A stretch of 11,109 nucleotides of DNA from JBBSTY01 sp038235385 (GTDB taxonomy: Bacteria > Actinomycetota > Acidimicrobiia > Acidimicrobiales > Acidimicrobilacustridaceae): assembly GCA_038235385.1 (NCBI GenBank), contig JBBSTY010000135.1:1-11109 (forward strand), read 5' to 3'. Both the position numbers and the translations under genes were made by a program. Positions 5,060-11,109 of the stretch are shown here, piece after piece; positions within the stretch are counted from its first letter, which is position 1; every line of letters begins with the position of its first letter. The notes under the pieces are model-generated. The model searched no databases and was not told the origin of the DNA. It saw only the letters and a program-made list of their open reading frames with translations.

Positions 5060-6619
5060 GTGACCACGACGACCGAGGCGGCACAGGGTGCAGACGGCGC
5101 GCCAGGTCCACCGGATCGTCCGCGCCGATCGGGAGGAACGCTCTTCACCGTGATCCTGGTGGCGGTGATCACGGCCACGGTCGGGCTCTGCCTGGTGGCG
5201 ACGCGCGACGACGGCGCCACCTCGCCCGAGGCGGCGCTGCACGAGCTGATCGACGCGGTCGAGCACCGCGACCTGGCCGGGGTGCTGGTCGCGCTGCCGC
5301 CCGCCGAGCGCCTGGCGGTCACCGATCGGCTCCCGACGCTCGCCGCCCAGCTCCGGACCCTCGGCCTGCTCGCCGGTGGCGACGACACCGCGTCCGCCTT
5401 CCCGGTGGTCACCGTCGACGACCTCCGCGTCACCACGACCCCCTACGACACCGACGTCGCCGCCGTGGACCTCATCGGCGGGACGCTCACCACGTCGTTC
5501 GGCACCGACGCGGGCGGGCCCGTCACCCCCGAGGGCAGCCAGCTGCTCGTCGGTCGCGGCGACACCGCCGCGCCCGCATCCTCCACGACCGTCCGCGACC
5601 TCGCCGTGGAGCCGGTCCGGCTGATCGCCGTCCGGGAGGGAGGCGGCTGGCACATCAGCCCGACCTACAGCGTCGTCGATGCCATGGCCGCCGATGGGCT
5701 TGTCCCCGAGGGCGGCATCGCCGTCCCCGATGTGGGCAGCGGCCCCTACGCCTACGGTGCCGAGACCTCCGAGGGCGCCGTCGTGGACCTGTTCCGTGCC
5801 TACGCCGATTCCGACCTCGATCGGCTGGTGGCGCTGCTCGCGGTCGACGAGGCCCGAGGCCTGTACGACTACGCCTCGCTGATCCTGCCCGGCACCACCC
5901 AGCTCCTCGAGGACCTGCGGGTCGGCGGGCAGTACGACGTCGTGCTCAACTCGATCTCGACATCGGTCGAGGGGTCGGGGGACTCGCGGCGCGTGCGGGT
6001 CACCGGGCTCGATCTCGACGTGCGCGACCAGATCCACAAGCAGCACGTGGTGCTCCACGACGGCTGCCTCCACGTCGATGCGCGCATCGAGGACGACGAC
6101 GAGCCCTACCAGCGCCACGACGTGTGTGCGGGGGAGTGGGACGATCCCGATGCCGAGGTGCGGCCGCTCGACAACGTCGTGGCCAACGCCGCCGTCTTCG
6201 GCGGCGGCGCCGAGCTCCCCACCTTCACCGTGATCGAACGCAACGGCCGTTGGTTCATCAGCCCGATCCGTTCGATCCTCGACGCCACCATCGACACGCT
6301 CGATCAGCTCGATGCCTCCGACCAACGGTCCTTCCTCGACCGACTGAGCCGCAGCGCGCACGCCGGCGTGGGCGACGGGCTGACGGGTTCACCCCTCCCG
6401 GCCGATCTGACCCCCGAGGAGCGGGCGGCCACGCTCGTCGGCCGCTGCGACGCGCTGGTGGTCGACGGCCCCGACGGTGGTGCCGTGCGCGATCGCTGCG
6501 TGGATCGGCTGGTGCGCACCGGATCGATCGCCTGGGACGCCATCGCCCAGGACCGCCGAGCGGGTCTCGCTCCGCCTCCCGAACCGCCACTCGAACCGCC
6601 GGCCGAACCGCCGTCCTGA
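5060..6619 (+). CDS. Membrane-anchored extracytoplasmic protein with two related halves, function unknown
   Basis: I do not recognise this 519-aa protein. A short Thr/Pro-rich cytoplasmic N-terminus with an RPRR patch (20-23) precedes one hydrophobic helix (about 27-47), so the bulk is probably outside the membrane (N-in anchor rather than a cleaved signal). The exterior part has two halves. TSPEAALHELIDAVEHRDL (54-72) matches TSEGAVVDLFRAYADSDL (236-253) in position and pattern, and GGWHISPTYSVVDAM (195-209) matches GRWFISPIRSILDAT (396-410). Each half resembles an NTF2/SnoaL-like alpha+beta fold, which is my inference. Cys336/Cys356 and Cys463/Cys480 could form disulfides. The C-terminus is a PPPEPPLEPPAEPPS tail encoded by 12-bp DNA repeats. 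The GTG start is chosen from the -10 box 7 nt upstream; the open frame extends to 4616 inside recR without meaning. Confidence 0.8.
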   Translation: MTTTTEAAQGADGAPGPPDRPRRSGGTLFTVILVAVITATVGLCLVATRDDGATSPEAALHELIDAVEHRDLAGVLVALPPAERLAVTDRLPTLAAQLRTLGLLAGGDDTASAFPVVTVDDLRVTTTPYDTDVAAVDLIGGTLTTSFGTDAGGPVTPEGSQLLVGRGDTAAPASSTTVRDLAVEPVRLIAVREGGGWHISPTYSVVDAMAADGLVPEGGIAVPDVGSGPYAYGAETSEGAVVDLFRAYADSDLDRLVALLAVDEARGLYDYASLILPGTTQLLEDLRVGGQYDVVLNSISTSVEGSGDSRRVRVTGLDLDVRDQIHKQHVVLHDGCLHVDARIEDDDEPYQRHDVCAGEWDDPDAEVRPLDNVVANAAVFGGGAELPTFTVIERNGRWFISPIRSILDATIDTLDQLDASDQRSFLDRLSRSAHAGVGDGLTGSPLPADLTPEERAATLVGRCDALVVDGPDGGAVRDRCVDRLVRTGSIAWDAIAQDRRAGLAPPPEPPLEPPAEPPS

Positions 6620-6725
6620 CCTCGTTCGAACCGCCGTCCTGACCTCGTTCGAACCGCCGTCCTGACCTCGTTCGAACCGCCGTCCTGACCTCGCTCGAAC
6701 TTCCGTCTTGACCTTCGTCCGAACC
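6604..6725. repeat. 23-bp tandem repeat array
   Basis: Units start at 6604, 6627, 6650 and 6673. The first three are identical over 23 bp and the fourth differs at one base. A fifth (6696-6718) is degenerate, and a 6-base remnant CGAACC follows at 6720-6725. Each unit starts CGAACCGCCGTCC, contains TGACCTCG and ends GTT, so each perfect junction makes the palindrome GTTCGAAC. The first unit contains the stop codon of the upstream gene (6617-6619). Its GAACCGCC core continues three 12-bp in-frame copies at 6581-6616. The array fills most of the first half of the convergent intergenic region. Confidence 0.9.
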
Positions 6726-6759
6726 AATCGACGGCGGTGCCGGGGTGTCGCCGGACGCG

Positions 6760-6790
6760 GCACGGGCCCCGGCGATGCCGGAGCCCGTGC
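6760..6790. terminator. Strong hairpin between convergent genes
   Basis: GCACGGGC (6760-6767) pairs with GCCCGTGC (6783-6790), and CCGGC (6769-6773) pairs with GCCGG (6777-6781) around the loop GAT. One mismatch interrupts 13 pairs. It lies between two convergent genes and could terminate both. A second, smaller hairpin, GGTCGG/CCGACC at 6807-6822, sits just past the thiolase stop on the minus strand. Neither is followed by a U-tract. Confidence 0.6.
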
Positions 6791-6827
6791 GACGAGTTGG
6801 TGTGCGGGTCGGCGGACCGACCGGTGA

Positions 6828-8006
6828 TCAGACCTGGAGCAGGATGGCGTCGCCCTGACCGCCGCCGCCGCAGAGCGCCGCCGCCGCCAGGCCGCCACCG
6901 CGACGCTTGAGCTCGAGCGCGACGTGGAGGGCGATGCGGTTGCCCGAGGCGCCGAGCGGATGTCCGACGGCGATGGCGCCACCGTTCACGTTGGCGACCT
7001 CGCTGGTGATGCCGAGCTCGGCCATCGATGCCAGGCCCACCGCGGCGAACGCCTCGTTGAGCTCGAACAGATCGATGTCGGCGACGGTCCTGCCCGCCTT
7101 GTCGAGAGCCGCCAGGATGGCGCGGGAGGGCTGGGTGAGCAGCGATGCGTCGGGGCCGGCGACCTGGCCGAAGCCGACGATCTCGGCGAGCGGCTCGCGA
7201 CCGAGCTTCTCGGCGGCGGCCTTGGACGCCACGATGACGGACGACCCGCCGTCGGAGATCTGCGAGGCGTTGCCGGCAGTGATGTTGCCCGCCTTGTCGA
7301 ACGCGGGGCGGAGACCGCCGAGGGACTCGGTGGTCGTGTCGCCGCGCACCCCTTCGTCGGTGGTGACGACCACCGGATCACCCTTGCGCTGGGGGACCTC
7401 GACGGCGACGATCTCGTCGTCGAACAGGCCGTTCTTGGCGGCGACGGCAGCGCGCTGGTGGGAGGCGGCGGCGAAGTCGTCCTGCGCGTCGCGCTCGATC
7501 CCGGCCGACGACGCGTACTTCTGCGTCCCGGCACCCATGGCGACCTGATCGAAGGCGCAGAAGAGACCGTCGTGCATGAGCGAGTCGACGACGCTCTGGT
7601 CGCCGAGGCGGTACCCCGCGCGGGCGCCGGGGAGCAGGTACGGCGCGTTGGTCATCGACTCCATGCCGCCCGCCACCACGATGTCGGCGTCGCCGGCCTG
7701 GATCATCTGGTCGGCCAGGTAGATGGCGTTGAGGCCGGACAGGCAGACCTTGTTGATGGTCGTGGCGGGGACGTCCATCGCCAGTCCGCCGTTCACCGCC
7801 GCCTGGCGGGCGGTGATCTGACCCGCTCCGGCGCCGAGGACGTGGCCCATGAACACGTAGTCGATCTGCTCGGGGGAGACGCCGGCGCGCTCGAGCGCCG
7901 CCTTGATGGCGAAGCCGCCCAGGTCGGTGGCGCTGAAGCCCGAGAAGGCCCCAGAGAGCTTTCCGATCGGCGTGCGGGCACCCGCGAGGATCACAGAACC
8001 GGCCAT
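6828..8006 (-). CDS. Acetyl-CoA C-acetyltransferase (thiolase)
   Basis: This 392-aa thiolase catalyses condensation of two acetyl-CoA to acetoacetyl-CoA or the reverse thiolytic cleavage in the cytoplasm. The catalytic set is complete: nucleophilic Cys88 in NKVCLSGLNAI, NEAFA at 317-321, His349 in VGHPLGASG, and Cys379 in CGGGGQG. The ends are also typical, with N-terminal GARTPIGKLSGAFSGF. The length matches the 390-aa family norm. The start is supported by AAGGGAG ending 6 nt before the ATG. It has no fatty-acid oxidation partner beside it, so biosynthetic (PhaA/AtoB-like) and degradative (FadA-like) roles cannot be separated from sequence alone. The upstream minus-strand neighbour encodes a DivIVA-domain protein, 138 nt away, with a candidate promoter in between. 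Confidence 0.95.
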   Translation of the reverse strand: MAGSVILAGARTPIGKLSGAFSGFSATDLGGFAIKAALERAGVSPEQIDYVFMGHVLGAGAGQITARQAAVNGGLAMDVPATTINKVCLSGLNAIYLADQMIQAGDADIVVAGGMESMTNAPYLLPGARAGYRLGDQSVVDSLMHDGLFCAFDQVAMGAGTQKYASSAGIERDAQDDFAAASHQRAAVAAKNGLFDDEIVAVEVPQRKGDPVVVTTDEGVRGDTTTESLGGLRPAFDKAGNITAGNASQISDGGSSVIVASKAAAEKLGREPLAEIVGFGQVAGPDASLLTQPSRAILAALDKAGRTVADIDLFELNEAFAAVGLASMAELGITSEVANVNGGAIAVGHPLGASGNRIALHVALELKRRGGGLAAAALCGGGGQGDAILLQV

Positions 8007-8102
8007 GGGGGACTCCCTTTTCTCCGGCGGGCCCGCGCGTCGCGTGGCCCCCCTTGCCTTCGCCCCTCGCGAGCTGCGGAGAGGTCGTGAAATCGTTGGG
8101 TC

Positions 8103-8108
8103 AGTCTA
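8103..8108 (-). promoter_or_regulatory. Putative -10 box of the thiolase gene
   Basis: TAGACT on the minus strand would start transcription near 8096, giving a GC-rich leader of about 90 nt. No clear -35 box is seen. Confidence 0.35.
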
Positions 8109-8144
8109 GGGAACGCTGTGGGGAACCGGCCATTGCGGTCGGGC

Positions 8145-9122
8145 TCACCGCGCCGCCTCGGCGGCCGTCGCGCTCGGCGCGTCGGCGCTCTCGGCGGCCG
8201 TGCTCGTCCCGAACGCTCCCGGCGTCGGCACCGATCGGGGTCCGCCGGTGTCGGGTTCGGAGGAGCGCTCGACATCGATCGTCGAGCTGGCTCCCTGACT
8301 CGCCGCCCGACCGACGGCCCGGCGGATCATCTGCGCGACGGGATCGGGGCGGGGGTCGTCGGCGTGATCGGGTGCGATGTCGGCGTGGGGCTCGAAGGGC
8401 AGGGAGCCCACGTTGAGGTTCGGTCGCCCGGCGGTGAGGTCGACCACGGGACGGATCTCGGGATCGGTGAGGGTGTCGATGGCATCTGCGATGCCGTGCT
8501 GCGCGTCGTGCAGGCGGCGCAGCGCCTCGCGCTCGGCCCGAAGGATCTGGTCTGCGTGGCGGCGACTGTGTTCGACGACCTGGTCGGTGTGGTCCTTGGC
8601 CTGGCGACGCGCCTCGTCGATCGTCTCGACGGCCGCCGCCTCGGCCTCACCGGCGATCGCCTCGGCTTGCTCCTGGGCGGTGATCAGGACGCGCCGGGCC
8701 CGTTCGCTGGTCCAGGCGGCCTCGGTGGCGGCCTGGTGGAGGATCTCGTCGGCCTGGGCGGCGGCATCCTGGTGTCGCTCGGCGATGGATCGCTCGGCCT
8801 CGACCCGCAACGTCTCGGCGGCGGCGTGGGCCGCGCGCAGGACGGTGGCCACCTCGGAGCCGAGGTGGGCGAAGTCGTCGGGCGCCGTGCGGTGAGGTGC
8901 ACCGTCGCTGGCCCCGGGTGCGCTCGACGCCACGGTCGGCGGCAGGGTCGTGTGTCGCGCCAGGCGCACCGTCGACGCGACTTCGACGAGGAAGCTCCGC
9001 ACCTCGTCGCAGTCGTAGCCGCCATCGGCGATCGCGAACGTGCGTCCCTGGATCTCGTCTGGACTGAGCTGCACCGCGCCGTCGCCCTTCCCGCCCGCTC
9101 CGCCATGGGCCGAACGGCCCAT
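8145..9122 (-). CDS. DivIVA-domain coiled-coil protein
   Basis: This 325-aa cytoplasmic protein is related to DivIVA/Wag31/SepIVA, which mark curved membrane and organise polar growth or septation. The N-terminal DivIVA domain is at 19-49, with LSPDEIQGRTFAIADGGYDC followed by DEVRSFLVEVA. A Pro/Ala spacer follows, then a long Ala/Glu/Arg/Gln-rich coiled coil (about 85-218). The tail from about 235 is Pro/Ser/Thr-rich and probably disordered, except for a possible short helix at QMIRRAVGRAAS (264-275). The frame is open to 9407 but overlaps the divergent regulator there. ATG 9122 follows a TACGCT -10 box by 13 nt. GTG 9074, just before the domain, is an alternative start. The overall layout is closer to SepIVA-type proteins than to classic DivIVA. 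Its exact role is not predictable. Confidence 0.85.
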   Translation of the reverse strand: MGRSAHGGAGGKGDGAVQLSPDEIQGRTFAIADGGYDCDEVRSFLVEVASTVRLARHTTLPPTVASSAPGASDGAPHRTAPDDFAHLGSEVATVLRAAHAAAETLRVEAERSIAERHQDAAAQADEILHQAATEAAWTSERARRVLITAQEQAEAIAGEAEAAAVETIDEARRQAKDHTDQVVEHSRRHADQILRAEREALRRLHDAQHGIADAIDTLTDPEIRPVVDLTAGRPNLNVGSLPFEPHADIAPDHADDPRPDPVAQMIRRAVGRAASQGASSTIDVERSSEPDTGGPRSVPTPGAFGTSTAAESADAPSATAAEAAR

Positions 9123-9135
9123 TCCCGTTCTCGGC

Positions 9136-9141
9136 AGCGTA
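9136..9141 (-). promoter_or_regulatory. Putative -10 box of the DivIVA-domain gene
   Basis: TACGCT on the minus strand ends 13 nt before the chosen ATG (9122), implying a leader of only about 6-8 nt with ACGGGA immediately before the start. Confidence 0.35.
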
Positions 9142-9173
9142 ACGAACGCGGAGCGTGAGGGGAAGGGTCGAAT

Positions 9174-9191
9174 GTCGCGAGGCGTCGCGAC
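9174..9191. promoter_or_regulatory. Perfect palindrome, candidate TetR-family operator
   Basis: GTCGCGAGGCGTCGCGAC has two 7-bp arms around a 4-bp centre. It lies between the divergent DivIVA-domain and TetR-family genes, about 33 bp upstream of the DivIVA -10 box and 67 bp upstream of the TetR -10 box. The size and symmetry suit a TetR dimer. A second, weaker dyad CTGGGT/ACCCGG overlaps the regulator's own -10 box (9253-9270). Confidence 0.45.
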
Positions 9192-9257
9192 CCGGGCCGA
9201 GCGAGCGGGCCGCGTGGCGTCCCCGGCACGGTCACATCCCGGCGATGGCGACCTGGG

Positions 9258-9263
9258 TACGAT
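9258..9263 (+). promoter_or_regulatory. Putative -10 box of the TetR-family gene
   Basis: TACGAT fits TANNNT and would start transcription near 9270, about 10 nt before ATG 9280. It overlaps the ATG at 9262, which makes that upstream start unlikely. Confidence 0.4.
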
Positions 9264-9279
9264 GACCCGGCGAGCGACG

Positions 9280-9951
9280 ATGGCACCGAACCCCGAGATC
9301 ACCCAACGGCAGTTGATCAGCGCGGCCGAGACGCTCTTCGCCGACCGGGGGATCGACGGCGTGTCCCTGCGGGAGATCACCGTCGAGGCGGGCGTGCGCA
9401 ACTCCACGGCGCTCCAATACCACTTCGGGACCCGCGAGGGGCTCGTGCGCGCCGTGCTCAGGAAGCACTTCGGCGGGATCGAGGTGCGCCGCGACGAACT
9501 GCTCGACGACTACGAACGCGTGGGCGACGACGATCTCCGGACCCTGGTCGCCGCCTACGTGCGTCCCCTCGCCGCCAAGTTGGACGATGCCGATGGGGGG
9601 CGCGCGTACCTCCGCATCACTGCCCAGCTGGTCAACCGGCCCACGTTCCGGGCCCGCGAGGCCGGCGATGACGGCCGCCGCGACAGCACGTACCGCTGGC
9701 GCATGTTGCTCGCACCGCACCTCCCGGAGGTGGCGATCCGCCGGCTCCACCCGCGCTTCACCGCCATCCGGGTCACGTTCATCGAGCTCGCCCGGCGTGC
9801 CGAGCAGCCGCCGGCCCGCAGCGATCGCCTCTTCACCAGCCATCTGATCGACCTCGTCACGGGGGTGCTGGCCGCGCCGATGTCCGACGAGACGCGCCAG
9901 ATCCTCGACGAGTCGTCGCGGCGCCGCCCGGCGCCGACGACGCTGAGCTGA
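9280..9951 (+). CDS. TetR-family transcriptional regulator
   Basis: This 223-aa dimeric repressor has an N-terminal helix-turn-helix and a ligand-sensing helical domain. The DNA-binding domain covers about residues 6-55: TQRQLISAAETLFADRGIDG, then SLREITVEAGVRNSTALQYHFGTREGL. YHFGTREGL is the typical TetR recognition-helix boundary, a variant of YYHFGSKEGL. The C-terminal domain is helical and Arg-rich, with LRITAQLVNRP the most distinctive segment; the ligand is not predictable. ATG 9280 is chosen because it begins just before the domain and lies 16 nt after a -10 box; the frame is open further upstream without homology. It is divergent from the DivIVA-domain gene, with a palindrome between them that suggests autoregulation and perhaps control of that neighbour. 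That is inference. Confidence 0.92.
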   Translation: MAPNPEITQRQLISAAETLFADRGIDGVSLREITVEAGVRNSTALQYHFGTREGLVRAVLRKHFGGIEVRRDELLDDYERVGDDDLRTLVAAYVRPLAAKLDDADGGRAYLRITAQLVNRPTFRAREAGDDGRRDSTYRWRMLLAPHLPEVAIRRLHPRFTAIRVTFIELARRAEQPPARSDRLFTSHLIDLVTGVLAAPMSDETRQILDESSRRRPAPTTLS

Positions 9952-10030
9952 GCGCGCACGTGAGCGCATCCGCGCGTGCGGCGACCGGTCGTGAGGCACG
10001 CCGTCGCCGCGATGGCGCCGGTGGCCGCCC

Positions 10031-10036
10031 TACGAT
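10031..10036 (+). promoter_or_regulatory. Putative -10 box upstream of the leader ORF and DUF389 gene
   Basis: TACGAT ends 7 nt before a GTG at 10044, the same geometry as the probable leaderless starts of tadA and the gene at 5060. If transcription begins at 10044, the DUF389 leader is 47 nt. Confidence 0.45.
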
Positions 10037-10043
10037 CAGCGGC

Positions 10044-10109
10044 GTGCGCGACGAAGCGTCGGCGATCGGTCTGACGACAGGTGGTGAGCGGTGCCGTTGC
10101 TGCGGGTGA
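10044..10109 (+). CDS. Putative leaderless 21-codon leader ORF ending CRCCG
   Basis: GTG 10044 lies 7 nt after the TACGAT box and opens a 21-codon frame ending in CRCCG and TGA at 10107-10109. It is in a different frame from the DUF389 gene and overlaps its start (GTG 10091) by 19 nt. Its stop also forms a GTGA overlap with an in-frame GTG at 10106 of the DUF389 gene. Leaderless Cys-containing leader ORFs are known as attenuators in mycobacteria, where they report cysteine supply; whether this one does is speculation. It could be a chance frame, since 21 codons prove little in GC-rich DNA. Confidence 0.35.
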   Translation: MRDEASAIGLTTGGERCRCCG

Positions 10110-11044
10110 CGTGCCAACCCGGACGCACCGGGAACATCACGCACCTGCTCCTGACCGAGGGCGGCGCCAGCGAGATCACCGTCATCGAGCAGGTGAGCCG
10201 GATCTCCACGGGGGATCTCATCCTGGCGGAGGTCCCACGCTCGGTGGTCGACGAGATCCTCGAGCGCATCACCGAGCTGCACGACCACCCCGACCTCCAT
10301 GTGTCGGTGCAACCTTCCGAGCGCCTGGTCCCGCCGCAGGCCGACGACGGCGAGGACGAGGACGCGATCATCTGGGCGCAGGTCGTGCAGGACGTGCACG
10401 AGACCGGTCGGGCGTCGTGGATGAACGTGCTGCTCATGCTGGTGGCGGCCTGCATCGCGGCGATCGGGATCCTCCAGGACCAGTTGCTGCTCATCGTCGG
10501 CGCGATGGCCCTGAGCCCCGACTACTACCCGGTCGCCGACACGTGCCTCTCGATCGTCCGTCGGGACTGGCGCCGCGCCGGACTCGCGCTCGGCACCCTG
10601 GCGTCGTCGTTCGCCGTGGCGATCACGGGCGCGTGGCTGCTGACCGAGGCGCTGTTCGGCAGCGGGCTCGTGACCCAGGCGACGGCGCCCCCCCAAGAGC
10701 TCACCTTGTTCATCTCGAGGCCCGACACCCTCTCGGTGGTGGTGGCGCTCTTCGCCGGCGTCGCCGGCGCGCTGGCCATCACCCTGCCCGACGCCCGCGG
10801 GCTGGTCGGGGTGTTCGTGTCGATCACCACCATCCCGGCGGCGGCCAACATCGGGGTGGCGTTCGCCGGCCGGGACTGGGCCGAGGTCGGCGGCGCCGCG
10901 GTGCAGTTGGGGTTCAACATCGCGAGCCTCATCGTCGCCGGCACCATCACCCTGGGCATCCGTCGACATCTGGGGAACCAACCCATCGCGCGTGCGGCGG
11001 TCCCGGTGCGGCGCGTCGATCCTCGATCTCGTCGCCGGCGATGA
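10091..11044 (+). CDS. DUF389 family membrane protein
   Basis: This 317-aa membrane protein of unknown function belongs to a family widespread in actinobacteria and archaea. A soluble alpha/beta N-terminal domain (about 1-75, from PLLRVTC to LHVSVQP) precedes a charged linker. About five or six hydrophobic segments follow, at about 112-128, 130-145, 163-185, 213-233, 237-256 and 266-291. The core motif GAMALSPDYYPVADTC (137-152) corresponds to the family's GAM..(S/G)P...P block, and RDW recurs at 158-160 and 261-263 as in other members. The C-terminus is Arg-rich. GTG 10091 is preferred because the first strand begins there; GTG 10106 is possible and would be coupled to the leader ORF stop. 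The ribosome-binding site is weak (AGGTGG at 10079-10084). Family assignment is by motif. Confidence 0.85.
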   Translation: MPLLRVTCQPGRTGNITHLLLTEGGASEITVIEQVSRISTGDLILAEVPRSVVDEILERITELHDHPDLHVSVQPSERLVPPQADDGEDEDAIIWAQVVQDVHETGRASWMNVLLMLVAACIAAIGILQDQLLLIVGAMALSPDYYPVADTCLSIVRRDWRRAGLALGTLASSFAVAITGAWLLTEALFGSGLVTQATAPPQELTLFISRPDTLSVVVALFAGVAGALAITLPDARGLVGVFVSITTIPAAANIGVAFAGRDWAEVGGAAVQLGFNIASLIVAGTITLGIRRHLGNQPIARAAVPVRRVDPRSRRRR

Positions 11045-11085
11045 GCCGCCGGTCCGTCCTCGCCCTGACGTCCGACTCGGGTCAG

Positions 11086-11091
11086 TAGCCT
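11086..11091 (+). promoter_or_regulatory. Possible -10 box before a gene cut by the window end
   Basis: TAGCCT is followed after 11 nt by ATG at 11103, 5 bases from the window end. It could be the promoter of a plus-strand gene starting there. Too little sequence remains to say more. Confidence 0.2.
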
Positions 11092-11109
11092 GGGACCTCC
11101 CTATGCCCC

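Noticed and set aside
6621..6700. LexA/SOS boxes in the repeat array
   Set aside because: The actinobacterial SOS box is TCGAAC-N4-GTTCGA. Here the half-sites overlap as GTTCGAAC, and the next pair is 15 nt apart, so the spacing does not fit.
6604..6725. CRISPR array
   Set aside because: Units are directly abutting with no unique spacers, so this is a simple tandem repeat. No cas genes are present.
6924..8090. 388-codon plus-strand open frame antisense to the thiolase gene
   Set aside because: The thiolase on the minus strand has full catalytic motifs; the plus-strand translation is a shadow with no domain.
11041..11088. 15-codon ORF overlapping the DUF389 stop as ATGA
   Set aside because: The overlap looks like translational coupling, but 15 codons without any recognisable pattern is too short to support as a gene.

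Overview
The window is about 70% G+C and carries a gene order and promoter style typical of Actinomycetota. The housekeeping proteins (a DnaX with a long Pro/Ala-rich linker, a DUF389 protein, a DivIVA-domain coiled-coil protein) and the frequent starts directly behind a TANNNT -10 box fit a high-GC actinobacterium. I would guess the class Acidimicrobiia, but I cannot prove the class from one window. Bases 1-192 look like a contig end: a 45-bp perfect inverted repeat enclosing long G and C homopolymers, probably an assembly or sequencing artefact.

Left part (202-4971) is a conserved information-processing cluster. On the minus strand lie tRNA-Ser(CGA), the tRNA adenosine deaminase gene tadA and tRNA-Ser(GGA). 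Divergently, on the plus strand, lie the small SRP RNA gene (ffs), a four-helix DUF350 membrane protein, dnaX (gamma/tau subunit of DNA polymerase III), a YbaB/EbfC nucleoid-associated protein and recR. The dnaX-ybaB-recR order is a widespread replication/repair neighbourhood, and an SRP RNA gene next to dnaX is known from other actinobacteria.

Middle part (5060-6827) holds a membrane-anchored extracytoplasmic protein of unknown function with two related halves. It ends in an E-P-P repeat encoded by 12-bp DNA repeats that run directly into a 23-bp tandem array. A strong hairpin separates it from the convergent thiolase gene.

Right part (6828-11044) has, on the minus strand, an acetyl-CoA acetyltransferase (thiolase) and, upstream of it, a DivIVA-domain protein. 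Divergent from the latter is a TetR-family repressor with a perfect 7+4+7 palindrome in the shared intergenic region. Last comes a DUF389 membrane protein, apparently preceded by an overlapping leaderless small ORF ending in CRCCG.

No mobile element, CRISPR array, defence system or biosynthetic cluster is visible. The less ordinary signals are regulatory and structural: several probable leaderless starts, the Cys-containing leader ORF before DUF389, an SRP RNA whose terminal stem can extend to 23 bp, a palindromic and possibly bidirectional promoter between tRNA-Ser(GGA) and ffs, and the 23-bp repeat array.
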